In this document: in pieces, positions 51,041-60,916 of the stretch | Position numbering within the stretch: the stretch's first letter is position 1 | Layout: each line of letters opens with the position of its first letter | Assembly (NCBI GenBank): GCA_021826315.1 | Contig: JAKAZZ010000005.1 | Location: forward strand, 1 to 64,000 | DNA: 64,000 bases | Direction of reading: 5' to 3' | Source of the DNA: Actinomycetes bacterium | GTDB taxonomy: Bacteria > Actinomycetota > Acidimicrobiia > Acidimicrobiales > Acidimicrobiaceae | Notes under the pieces: model-generated | The model's input: only the letters and a program-made list of their open reading frames with translations | Database searches by the model: none | What the model was told of the DNA's origin: nothing | Made by a program: the position numbers and the translations under genes

Positions 51041-51141
51041 AGGAAGAGTGAAATATTTATCGTAAGATCCCAAGGCCTTAGTCGATACGAAATGACACAC
51101 GTACGTGCTATAAAAGAGGGAGGCTACCAGACGGGGTTGAG

Positions 51142-51801
51142 TTGGAACTTTTCAAAGGAATCAAAGAGAAGCACGATTACGAGCAGGCAAAGGCTGTGGT
51201 CGATGCGTGGAACCACCAGCATGAAGAGCTACAGAAGGCTCTGAATCTGATTAAGCAGGGTGGAGACTTTACAAATAACACTCTGAACCTTCAAAAGGGC
51301 GAAGGGGTCTACATACAGGTCCACAACGTATCGCTCCTAGGGGATGTCAAGTCAGCCGGCCACTACGTATCAGGCCACCAAGGTATCTCAATACCCATAG
51401 GCTCCCTAGGAGGGAGGTCTGTTCGCTACAACGTGGGGCGATCGAAGGGCCACTACGAGGCGGGCGCCACCCATGAAGCGGGGGTAGATACAGGGCAGTT
51501 CTACATAACTAATACCCGAATCATCTTTGTCGGCACAAAGAAGACCACGGTCATCCCAATATCAACGGTGATTTCGGCAAATGTAGCAAGCGGAGCCGTT
51601 ACCGTATCATCGAGCAAGCTAACAAAGACCCTTCGCGTCTGGATCGGTAGCGAACTCGAAGAGTGGGTTAGCGAATGGATCAAACTTGCCTTAGCTGTAA
51701 ATAGCGAAGGCAAGGACAAAGTAGCAGAAGACCTAACCAATCAAATCGTTGAGCTCGAAGCAGCTAAACCCAATGACCCCATCAACCCCAACGGTGCCTG
51801 A
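51142..51801 (+). CDS. Conserved PH/GRAM-like domain protein (TTG start), inserted between dnaE2 and imuB
   Basis: 219 aa; GISIPIGSLGGRSVRYNVGRSKGHYEAG...DTGQFYITNTRIIFVGTKKTTVIPISTVISA resembles bacterial PH/GRAM-fold proteins. Confidence 0.75.
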   Translation: MELFKGIKEKHDYEQAKAVVDAWNHQHEELQKALNLIKQGGDFTNNTLNLQKGEGVYIQVHNVSLLGDVKSAGHYVSGHQGISIPIGSLGGRSVRYNVGRSKGHYEAGATHEAGVDTGQFYITNTRIIFVGTKKTTVIPISTVISANVASGAVTVSSSKLTKTLRVWIGSELEEWVSEWIKLALAVNSEGKDKVAEDLTNQIVELEAAKPNDPINPNGA

Positions 51802-51823
51802 TCCCACGAGATAGCTAGAACTG

Positions 51824-53509
51824 CTAGTCGTAGATGGCCTCAAGGTGCCACTTGGAAGCCTCCATTACTGCATTTAGCGCAACTCCATCACGACTTACAA
51901 TCTGGACTCGAGCTAGCCGGCGGCGGCGAGCATCATCCCACCATAGCTCGTTCATGGGCCATGGCCCCAAAATACGCTCGATCTCTCTCTTTTTCCACCC
52001 CAAAGACGGAACGGAGAAGAACTTCGGGCTGCATGTCAACTCCCCGCCCGAACTAACACCAACTACTAGCCCACCCTCTGATGTCATCTCCATCTCAACC
52101 ATAGGATCAAAGACCATCGATGGTTTAACGTTGGGAACTTGGCCTGGCCACGGCGGAGTATCTTTCGCACTATCTCCCTTTGGCTCCTCTTCAAAGAGGT
52201 CTAGTTGCCAGTTGAGAAGCTGGAATTGGTCTCTAGGAGATCTCCCCGCTCTCTTACGAGGGACTTTGATGGCGCCATCTCCTACCTTGTCTCTAGCCCG
52301 TTCTATGGCACGCAAAACCCTATCTTGAGGATGTACAGCCACCTGATATAGGTCAAGTTGGACAAATGGCGTCGAAGTGATCTCCATGACTTCAATATCA
52401 CAGTAGATAACTCCAGATCTTGGAGGATCCTGCCCTATCGCAGGATTCTGCCACCCCTCCAACTGCCTTCTGACATAACTAATCAAAAAAGATGGCGAAA
52501 TTGGAACTGAGCTCGACCAAACCCTACTGATGGCCTCCGTGGTCTCGGTCTCAAAAGAGATCCTGACTCGAAGAGGATAGATACCCTCGTTCGTTAGGGA
52601 CGAGAAGAAGTCGTCGACCTTAGCTCTAATGGCAAAGGATATAGCTTGGCTCAAAGTCTCTGGAGGATCTAGGTCTATACGAACATGGTGGCGCTTTTTG
52701 ACCTCTCTAGCCTCGACTAGGTCACCGTCTACCCCTCGAGCTAGCTCATAGAGGCGACTCCCGACCTTCCCAAAACGCTCCACCATCAAATCTCTTGGGA
52801 TATCTAGGATCTGACCCACGTGGTTCACCCCGACCTTAGACAAGGTATCGACCTCCCCCTCATCTATCAAGATCCCAATTGGAAAGGGGGCGATAAATTC
52901 CCTAGAGGACCCGGCTTCAACGACGGCCGAGAAGGTCGATGCCACCTTGGCTACGAATGGACCGTCTGCTAAACCGACCCCAAAAGAGAGGTTCGAAAGC
53001 AGCTCAGAGACGAGGTGGTAGCCTTTGGCGGTAGTTGGGGGTTTGACAATAGAGGTAGCGCTACTGCCTCTAGATACAGATAGCTCACTTAAGGCATCGA
53101 TAACTTTAGATAAAAGAGCCTTCTCCCCACCAAAGTAGCGCGATGGTCCTTTTACATTAAATCCACATACTCCGGGTGAAAAGACCTCGACCTCCGGACA
53201 AAACGACTCAGCTACTGCAACTACCTCTTCAAAGGCTGCCATATCGAAGTCAAAGTCATCGTCGATACAGATGAGATCAAAGGAGGCAGATGCAAGGGTG
53301 ATGGCTCGATCACCAATAGATACGCCTAGCTTCCTAGCGGTACTCGTAAGAGCAACAACTCTTGCATCCTTTATGACGACTGCCGCTTGATCATCTGGGA
53401 TCGACCTCGACAGAAAGGGCCATCCACGATAAGAGATAACCAGAGTCCTTGCCAAAGGCTTGGTCTCTAATTCAAATAACTCTCCTCCGCTAAAAGATCT
53501 CCGCCTCAT
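51824..53509 (-). CDS. imuB: ImuB, catalytically degenerate Y-family polymerase-like mutasome subunit
   Basis: Y-family-like fold; actinobacterial ImuB C-terminus NELWWDDARRRRLARVQIVSRDGVALNAVMEASKWHLEAIYD; clamp motif QLDLF at 52193-52207; ATGA overlap with imuA'. Confidence 0.93.
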   Translation of the reverse strand: MRRRSFSGGELFELETKPLARTLVISYRGWPFLSRSIPDDQAAVVIKDARVVALTSTARKLGVSIGDRAITLASASFDLICIDDDFDFDMAAFEEVVAVAESFCPEVEVFSPGVCGFNVKGPSRYFGGEKALLSKVIDALSELSVSRGSSATSIVKPPTTAKGYHLVSELLSNLSFGVGLADGPFVAKVASTFSAVVEAGSSREFIAPFPIGILIDEGEVDTLSKVGVNHVGQILDIPRDLMVERFGKVGSRLYELARGVDGDLVEAREVKKRHHVRIDLDPPETLSQAISFAIRAKVDDFFSSLTNEGIYPLRVRISFETETTEAISRVWSSSVPISPSFLISYVRRQLEGWQNPAIGQDPPRSGVIYCDIEVMEITSTPFVQLDLYQVAVHPQDRVLRAIERARDKVGDGAIKVPRKRAGRSPRDQFQLLNWQLDLFEEEPKGDSAKDTPPWPGQVPNVKPSMVFDPMVEMEMTSEGGLVVGVSSGGELTCSPKFFSVPSLGWKKREIERILGPWPMNELWWDDARRRRLARVQIVSRDGVALNAVMEASKWHLEAIYD

Positions 53510-54132
53510 AGCCCAACCACCGACTTGGATCTGACATTAGGCCACTTCGCAGAGTCGGCTTGAACGACCAAAGACCTGTTAGATACAGGGGTCGAACCCA
53601 AAAGTTCCCATCTACTTGCCTTGGTCCATATTGAAAAGTCAGCCCCGTAAGGAAGATGGTTTAGCACCGATGTACCACTGTAAAGATAGACAAGTATCGA
53701 CTTAGAGACCCTTGCCCTATTAGCCAAGGAACGAGAGTTCTTATAGTCGATATCCCTGTTCAGGGAAAGGACTACGATATCAAACCCGTCTAGCAGAAGA
53801 GAGGCCGCCTCAATTGCTTGATTTGAGCCACACTCTACAACTAGAAGGCGGCGCAGATCTATCCCCATATCGGCAGCTGCACCAAAACCCCAACTATGGA
53901 GACCAACCAACCCAACAAAACTTCCCCCTGATATGGCTTGGGATATGAGCGAGAAGATCATAGAGGTTGCACCGCTGCCAAAGTCGCCGTAGACGACCCC
54001 CACTGAACCGCGCTTTAGAGATCCACCTGGGAGTAGATCTCTAAGATGACCAAGGACATCGATGCGCTGATCCATGAGAAGGGACGCTGGCTCTACAACT
54101 CCCTGCAACTTAGTCAGATTGGTAACCTTCAT
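53506..54132 (-). CDS. imuA': ImuA' (RecA-like mutasome accessory protein)
   Basis: 208-aa RecA-like protein immediately upstream of and overlapping imuB; SOS box upstream. Confidence 0.88.
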   Translation of the reverse strand: MKVTNLTKLQGVVEPASLLMDQRIDVLGHLRDLLPGGSLKRGSVGVVYGDFGSGATSMIFSLISQAISGGSFVGLVGLHSWGFGAAADMGIDLRRLLVVECGSNQAIEAASLLLDGFDIVVLSLNRDIDYKNSRSLANRARVSKSILVYLYSGTSVLNHLPYGADFSIWTKASRWELLGSTPVSNRSLVVQADSAKWPNVRSKSVVGL

Positions 54133-54138
54133 ACCTAA

Positions 54139-54144
54139 ATTATA
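54139..54144 (-). promoter_or_regulatory. -10 element TATAAT of the imuA'-imuB operon, 6 nt upstream of the ATG
   Basis: Minus-strand sequence CGAACATATGTTCGATATAATTTAGGTATG. Confidence 0.7.
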
Positions 54145-54160
54145 TCGAACATATGTTCGA
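54145..54160. promoter_or_regulatory. LexA/SOS box TCGAACATATGTTCGA upstream of imuA'
   Basis: Perfect 16-bp palindrome, identical core to the dnaE2 box. Confidence 0.92.
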
Positions 54161-54180
54161 GAAATTTAGCTGAGGCTCAA

Positions 54181-54639
54181 TTACTTTGCGACCTTGCTCC
54201 TCAGATAGGCAAGGGACTTATCGGCATGAAGGCTCATATTCAGCTCAGAGGCCAATATGAGTTCGACCTCCATCGAAGGAGATATCACAAAGGTGTGACG
54301 CTTCACTGGGATGGGACCAAAGCGCCTCTTTACTCCAAAGTCTGAGGCCACCTGCCCATCTATGTCGGCCAAGAGTGGGTAATCGAATGAGTTAGTAGTC
54401 GAAAATTCAAGTTGCTTAGCGACCGGATCGGCGCTGATGCCAACTCGTTTGGCTCCAACCTCTTTGAACTCTGCGCTCAAGTCTCTAAAGTGGCACGATT
54501 CGGCGGTGCACCCCTTGGTCATCGCGGCAGGGTAGAAAAACAGAACCATGTAGCCACCACCTAAATTCTCACTTAGCGTAAATGGCTTACCGTACTGATC
54601 TAAGAGGGTAAAGTCCCTTACCTTATCTCCTACTTGCAT
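54181..54639 (-). CDS. Peroxiredoxin (AhpC/TSA, BCP-like)
   Basis: FYPAAMTKGCTAESCHFRDLSAEF active-site Cys region; start at MQVGDKVRDFTLLDQYG (54639) preferred over 54723. Confidence 0.9.
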   Translation of the reverse strand: MQVGDKVRDFTLLDQYGKPFTLSENLGGGYMVLFFYPAAMTKGCTAESCHFRDLSAEFKEVGAKRVGISADPVAKQLEFSTTNSFDYPLLADIDGQVASDFGVKRRFGPIPVKRHTFVISPSMEVELILASELNMSLHADKSLAYLRSKVAK

Positions 54640-54748
54640 AATACGATCCAATCTAGGATTGCCAAAGTGGCTCTTCAAAGAAGGAAGCAAGAAATAGAGG
54701 ATAATTATTTCAATTCGCCACAAAAGACCAGCTAGAGATAGTACCTAG

Positions 54749-57700
54749 CTATAGAAGCTCAGATGTGGCGCCATCCGACTCATAGTTACGCCAAAGCTTC
54801 TCGTACTTGCCGCCGCGACTAATCAACTCTTCATGCGTGCCATCTTCAACCACCATGCCATCTGCCACAACGAGGATACGATCGGCCAAAGTAGCACTCT
54901 GAAGACGATGAGCGATCATGATGGTGCTCACTCCGTTTGCAACCTTCGTAATCGCATCGGTGACGATCTTCTCAGTAAAGAGGTCAAGGTTAGCGGTAGC
55001 CTCATCGAGGATGAGGATCTTTGGATTGGCCAGATGAGCCCGCGCGAGGGCGATCAATTGTCGTTGGCCAGCAGAAAGCGAACGCCCTCGCTCGCTAACT
55101 TGACAATCAAAACCATCTTTCAGTCCAGCGATAAAGTCATATGCACCCACCGCCTTAGCCGCAGCGACTATCTCATCCCTAGTGGCGTCGGGGCGAGAAA
55201 ATGAGATATTGGATGCGATTGTTCCAGAGAAGAGAAAGGCCTCCTGCGGAACGTATCCCACTCCAGAGTGGTAACCCTCTAAGGTAAAGCGACGGAGATC
55301 AACCCCGTCAACCTTGACTACACCTGATGCTGGATCATAGAAGCGAGCGATCAACTTCACTAAGGTCGACTTACCAGCACCAGTCTCACCTACGACCGAC
55401 ACCATCTCACCTGGAGGAATCGTCAGGGATAGATCGTGCAAGGCTATCTTGTCACCGTATTTGAATATAACATCGTCGAAATCGACCTCTCCTTCGGTGA
55501 CTCGATGGGCATCATCAGCCTCATCAAAGCTGAGCGAGGTTTGAGTATTGAGCAGATCGTCGATACGGTCTCGTGCAACCTTTGCCTGCAAAAATGAGTC
55601 AAAGGTCTGCGAAAGCTGCTGAACCGGAGAGAAGAGTTGATCGAGGTAGAGGGTAAAGGCGATAACCACGCCAATCGTCACCAAGTGGGCGTGGATCAAC
55701 AACGTACCGTAGTAGAGGACCGAGGCCGAGGCGACCTCTGATAGCAATAACAAGAGTGGAAAGTAAATCGCAACGAGTCTCTGCGAAGCAACTCTTGAGT
55801 CGCGATAACGTCCAGAAAGGACCTCAAAGTTTTTGCTATTCTCCCTCTCCATTCCAAAGGCCTGCGTTACTCTTACGCCAGTAATTCCCTCCGCCAAGTT
55901 GGCATTTACCTGAGCCACGCGCTCTCGCGAAATGGTATAGGCCCGATTTGACGCCTTTGCGAACCACATCGTCGCAATCGTCATAGGAATAAGTACCCAG
56001 AGACCTGCAAGAGCTAGCTTAAAGTTGCTAATGAGCAGCAGTCCACCTACTGCAACAAACGAAAGGACATTGACGATAAAGCTCGTTACGCCATTCTGCA
56101 AGAGATCACTCATCGCATCTAGATCGGTTGTCATACGCGTCTGAATTCGCCCGGAGAGCTCAGACTCGAAATAGTCAAGACCGAGGCGCATGAGATGGGA
56201 GAAGATCTTGATCCGAAGGCCATAGAGGATCTTTTCAGAGGTAGAGACAGCAACAACCACTTGGACATATTGCACTACCGAGTCGACGGTGTTGACGATG
56301 ACATATAAGGCGGCAACCACCAAAATCGCACTCGAAGATCCCGCTATGACACCTTTATCTATGCCACTCCTTACCAGCGATGGTCCAACCAATTGCAGCA
56401 ACGTATCAGCAATTAGGAGAAGCGCCGCCACCGAAAGACGTCTAGAAAAAGGCCTCAGAAACTTAGAGAATCTAAAGCCACTCTTCGACTCCTCTAGATA
56501 AGGTGCTTCATCCAAAGGAGACTCAAAGGAGGATCTCTTCTTTAGTAATCCAACCGCATGCGTATCTTCCTCGACGCCAACAGAAGGTCGCCTGCTCGTT
56601 CCCATAGCTAGGGCGACTTGCTGAGCCTCGATGTCACCTTCGTTATCTACAACTTCTTCGATTACAAGATCGAGTGACTCATCAGCGCCAGAGACCATCC
56701 GTCGAAATAGCTCGGAGGTTGCAACGAGGCTATCGTAGCTCCCATCGGCCACTACCACACCGCGATCGAGAACCACTATTCGGGTTGCAAGTGAAAGCGT
56801 CGACTTCCTGTGGGCCACCATCAATACTGATCGGCCTTTAGAAAATTCGACTAACGCCCTATTGATCTCGGCTTCGGTCGAGACGTCTACCGCTGAGGTA
56901 GCATCATCGAGGATCAATATGTCTGGGTCAGTTATAAGTGCCCGCGCTAGCGAGATTCGCTGCCTCTGCCCACCAGATAGCATGACCCCATTTTCACCGA
57001 CCAATGTATCAAAGCCATTGGGCAAACCTTTTATAAAGTCGAGAGCTCCGGCGCGTAGAGCCGCAGTTTCGATCTCAATTTGCGAAGCATCCGGTCGACC
57101 AAAGGAGATATTTCTCGCAACCGAGTCAGAAAAGAGAAAAGTATCCTCAAAGACGACGCCGATACGACTTCTAAGATCAGCGATAGCTACGTCTTTTATA
57201 TTTTGACCACCCAAGGATATCGTTCCTCGCTGCGGATCGTAGAAGCGAGGTAGAAGAAGGGCAAGTGTCGACTTTCCCGAGCCACTTCCGCCAACAATCG
57301 CTACAACTTCGCCCCGTCCTATCTCTAAGTTCAAACCCTTCAAGATCGGATCAGCTGGGTCGTAGCCAAATTCCACGCCCGAGAAGCTAATGCGGTCAAA
57401 GTCACCGTTTACAACCTCCGCGGTGGCTGGGTCATTCACCAATGGATTAGCGTCGAGGACTTCGAAGACACGACTAGCTCCTGCTCCTGCCCTCTGAATG
57501 TAAGAGATAAAGACACCGAGTTGGCGAATTGGCGAAGCGATCTGAACGATATAGGCGAAGAAGACCAAAAAGGTACCGATCGTAATAGTATGCGAACGCG
57601 CTAGGTAAGCGCCGACTAACAGGACTCCACCTTGAACTGCGCCAACGATGAAATTGAGCGTCGACTGCATGGTCGCATCCTTCTTCTCAAGACCAAGGCG

Positions 57701-58405
57701 TGACCAGAAGATCCCCCTCGCCCCCGAGATCAAGGTGTTCGTTCTGTCTCTCTCTCGACCAAAGCCCTTGACGACTCGAATTCCGGTTATCGACTCTTCG
57801 ACTACGACCGAAACTTCTCCGGTCTTCTGTTGCACCTTGGCAGAGGCTCCGTAAAGGGGACGACGAAGTCTATTTGCCGCCACCGCAACAGTTGGAACCA
57901 TCACTAGCTCTACCAGTGCTAACGGTAACGAGAGGCTAAACATCACTACAAGGCTGATAACGAGCATCACTAAGTTGCCAGCAAGCATTGGCAAAAACGA
58001 TAAAAACCCCTGTACGAGTCCTACGTCGGAGTTGGCACGAGACATCAACTGTCCAGATTGCATCTCGTCATGGTGGGAGAAGTCCAACCTTTGGAGGTGA
58101 CGAAAGAGATCCACCTTCAACTGGTGCTGAACGTCGAATGCTAGGCGTCCTCCAAAGAATCGTCGCAGGAAAGAGAGGCCAAACGTAATAAATGCCAAAG
58201 CAATGACGATTACCACAAGGGTTGCTACTGACGACTTAGGGTAGGTGAGAGTTCGATCAACAATCGTACGTTCGTAAAGCGGGATGATCACTTGGCTACT
58301 CATACCAAGGATCGAAGCGCCATATGCCAGAAGGAAGTTCCTCCTGTTAGATAAGACTATCTTGGCTAGGCGCCTAGCCCATTTAATCGAGACTTCACTG
58401 TTCAC
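54749..58405 (-). CDS. Fused full-length ABC exporter (TMD1-NBD1-TMD2-NBD2), 1218 aa
   Basis: Two TMD/NBD units in one ORF: NBD1 GGSGSGKST / LSGGQRQ / ILILDDATSAVD; NBD2 GETGAGKST / LSAGQRQ / ILILDEATANLD. Confidence 0.95.
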   Translation of the reverse strand: MNSEVSIKWARRLAKIVLSNRRNFLLAYGASILGMSSQVIIPLYERTIVDRTLTYPKSSVATLVVIVIALAFITFGLSFLRRFFGGRLAFDVQHQLKVDLFRHLQRLDFSHHDEMQSGQLMSRANSDVGLVQGFLSFLPMLAGNLVMLVISLVVMFSLSLPLALVELVMVPTVAVAANRLRRPLYGASAKVQQKTGEVSVVVEESITGIRVVKGFGRERDRTNTLISGARGIFWSRLGLEKKDATMQSTLNFIVGAVQGGVLLVGAYLARSHTITIGTFLVFFAYIVQIASPIRQLGVFISYIQRAGAGASRVFEVLDANPLVNDPATAEVVNGDFDRISFSGVEFGYDPADPILKGLNLEIGRGEVVAIVGGSGSGKSTLALLLPRFYDPQRGTISLGGQNIKDVAIADLRSRIGVVFEDTFLFSDSVARNISFGRPDASQIEIETAALRAGALDFIKGLPNGFDTLVGENGVMLSGGQRQRISLARALITDPDILILDDATSAVDVSTEAEINRALVEFSKGRSVLMVAHRKSTLSLATRIVVLDRGVVVADGSYDSLVATSELFRRMVSGADESLDLVIEEVVDNEGDIEAQQVALAMGTSRRPSVGVEEDTHAVGLLKKRSSFESPLDEAPYLEESKSGFRFSKFLRPFSRRLSVAALLLIADTLLQLVGPSLVRSGIDKGVIAGSSSAILVVAALYVIVNTVDSVVQYVQVVVAVSTSEKILYGLRIKIFSHLMRLGLDYFESELSGRIQTRMTTDLDAMSDLLQNGVTSFIVNVLSFVAVGGLLLISNFKLALAGLWVLIPMTIATMWFAKASNRAYTISRERVAQVNANLAEGITGVRVTQAFGMERENSKNFEVLSGRYRDSRVASQRLVAIYFPLLLLLSEVASASVLYYGTLLIHAHLVTIGVVIAFTLYLDQLFSPVQQLSQTFDSFLQAKVARDRIDDLLNTQTSLSFDEADDAHRVTEGEVDFDDVIFKYGDKIALHDLSLTIPPGEMVSVVGETGAGKSTLVKLIARFYDPASGVVKVDGVDLRRFTLEGYHSGVGYVPQEAFLFSGTIASNISFSRPDATRDEIVAAAKAVGAYDFIAGLKDGFDCQVSERGRSLSAGQRQLIALARAHLANPKILILDEATANLDLFTEKIVTDAITKVANGVSTIMIAHRLQSATLADRILVVADGMVVEDGTHEELISRGGKYEKLWRNYESDGATSELL

Positions 58406-58997
58406 TTCATTAGCTGAAATAATTCATACCTCATCGAGTTTTCGAATACGAACGACGGTTTAAACAGTTGAAAATACCTCTTGCTTCCCGCCTGTCACGC
58501 AACAAAGTTGCTTTCGTCAGAAATTTATAGCGACCCTCAAGCTGAAGATAAAGCCAAATCATGAAGAATCTGCGAGCCGGCACGAAATAAGGGTAAACAA
58601 CGAGCCTAACCTGCGACTAATGGATGCGACCCTTAAACGTAGGACAAGGAACGCAAAGAGAAGAGGTCCATCAACGCATTGTGACGAGAGAACATAGCGC
58701 ACATATTCCACCAACCGCAAAACTCCACCAATACAAAACAAGGTCACGGTCACTGCAAACTTCACTTTGACTAACACTTCAAACCCGATGCAGTTGATCG
58801 AAGCGAGAGTCCCGACCGAGTGGGGTAAAACAGGCGCCAAATATAAGGTCGCAATAATTGACACCTTAAAGGCATTTGTCGGACCAAAATCAGGTCAAGG
58901 TTCTAAGTGCCACGACCACTGTTACCTAATTGCATTGACCGACCTGCATCGAAGCTGAAGGAGCAAACCAAGAGTCGAATCGATACAAATTCACTGC

Positions 58998-60362
58998 CTA
59001 AGTAAACCAGAAGTTCAAAACTATAAGGAGTTGTCCCATTATGCACAAGGAAAAAAGGCCGATAGCGATTGGTCCAGCGAGGATCCACAATCTCTTGAGG
59101 ACCACGTAACCGATGGGGTAGATCGCGAACACTTCTCCAAGAAGGCGCGCGAGGGCCTCGGTTGATACAAATGTTCCGAACGTTGTAATGACAGTACTGT
59201 TTATCACTATCGTAGAAACGACCGCGAATATAACCCATTCGAGAGGAATCCCAAGCAAAGATCTCTCACGGATCGCGAAAAATAGATACGCGATGACGAT
59301 AAAAACTACGATCAACGCGGTTAAGTCGTCGATTACCCACGCGGTAACCATGTTTTTATTTGTAGCGGGCAATGGAAGCACCGAGAAATGAATACGACCG
59401 GTGACAATATTGACGATATTTGCATAAAGACCCGTGAATGGAACGACGGCGTGACGGAACCAATTTTTCTGTGCAACCAAGTTCTCTAGAGGATTGTTGA
59501 ATCTACTCCACAAATATCCGGCGTAGAGAAAAGATCCGGTCTCGCTCAAGAGCCCTATCAAAACCGCCCGAAAAAATTTCCTCTCTCGCAGGAGATACCC
59601 CAAAGCAATACTTAACCCAAATACCGCTCCCACTGATCCAGTTAGACTTGCTAATCCCGCAATGGCCGCCCCAGCAAACGGGTGCTTCTTCACTATTAGA
59701 ATCGCCGATAGCGCACACAGTAAGACTGTCGTAGATTCGCTATAAGCACTTACAGAAAATACCGAAGCCGGAGCAAAGGCGTAAAAGACCGCTACTACCG
59801 CTCCTCCAATTTCGGAGGTAACTAGCGAAGTTGCAATATACAACGCGATTATTGAAGCTATAAAAGCGGACCAGTCAACCAGAACGGCGACGGTATTAAT
59901 ACTTGTATTCGCACCGACTAGCACATGAGCAAGCCTGATAAGGAGCGGATAACCGGGATAAAATGCGGTTGACTGAATAGAGAAATATCCGTGCTGAGCT
60001 ATTTGAATAAACCAGCCGCTATCCCAATGCTCGAAGATTTTCAAGTTTCCACGGTAAATCGCGACAAACGGACCCGACGTTAGCGTCGACTTGCTCATGA
60101 AATCCATTAGAAAAGCGACTAAAATTCGCGTAATTCCTACGATAATTCCGAAGATTACAGCTTTTATAAGCGAGCTCTTACCTTTGCACATGCTCGCGAA
60201 ACTTTCACAAATACTCCGAAAACTTCGCTCGGGAACCAAATTCTCAATTCGTTGAGAATCAGCATGAACATCAGCGTCTTTGAATTGCACGTAAATACTA
60301 TAGCCAAAATTCCTACCTCGTAGGATTGGCACTATCGGATAACTCTTTGTCACAAGCAACAA
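58998..60362 (-). CDS. PIG-V-like/GT-C mannosyltransferase family membrane protein
   Basis: HWDSGWFIQIAQHGYFSIQSTAFYPGYPLLIRLAHVLVG is the PIG-V-type motif; polytopic membrane protein. Confidence 0.8.
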   Translation of the reverse strand: MLLVTKSYPIVPILRGRNFGYSIYVQFKDADVHADSQRIENLVPERSFRSICESFASMCKGKSSLIKAVIFGIIVGITRILVAFLMDFMSKSTLTSGPFVAIYRGNLKIFEHWDSGWFIQIAQHGYFSIQSTAFYPGYPLLIRLAHVLVGANTSINTVAVLVDWSAFIASIIALYIATSLVTSEIGGAVVAVFYAFAPASVFSVSAYSESTTVLLCALSAILIVKKHPFAGAAIAGLASLTGSVGAVFGLSIALGYLLRERKFFRAVLIGLLSETGSFLYAGYLWSRFNNPLENLVAQKNWFRHAVVPFTGLYANIVNIVTGRIHFSVLPLPATNKNMVTAWVIDDLTALIVVFIVIAYLFFAIRERSLLGIPLEWVIFAVVSTIVINSTVITTFGTFVSTEALARLLGEVFAIYPIGYVVLKRLWILAGPIAIGLFSLCIMGQLLIVLNFWFT

Positions 60363-60916
60363 CTTGTTCCAACCAAATCCATGATCGAAAGTCGCTACGA
60401 GAGATTACTCCAAGGTGATATTGACTTAAGCTTCCATGCGAGGTGAACCTCGGTGGTTTAGCAAAGCCTCTTTCAGAAGCGTTATCGACACTGCTTTACC
60501 ATCGAGTTCCGCATTTTTAGATATCGTGAAAGCTCCCTCTTCACGAGTGAACGCTCTACCGCTTCTAGCCGACCGGCACCTATGGAGCACGAAATGGGTC
60601 CGTAATCTCACAAACAATCTCCCTCAATCCCCAACTATCTCTCCACAAGCCGATTGAATTGCCAGACGTGAAGAACAAATACTTAAATCACAACTTCACC
60701 GCTGAACTGATAACAGCATCAACGCTTCGTGATTCTCCTCGGATTTGGCCAACGAACTGAAAGATCCCGCCTAACCAATGGCACGAGTTGCAACATCGCC
60801 TACCAATCAAGAATGTGAAAATGAGGTGGAGCACTCGTCGATGGCGGCTTTTATCCATAAATCACTTACACAGAATCCAAAACTTAGATAGATTTGAAGA
60901 AGTTCGCAACCAAACC

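Noticed and set aside
58559-58864. 101-aa hydrophobic minus-strand ORF
   Set aside because: Hydrophobic, but with no RBS, family motif or synteny support; left unannotated.
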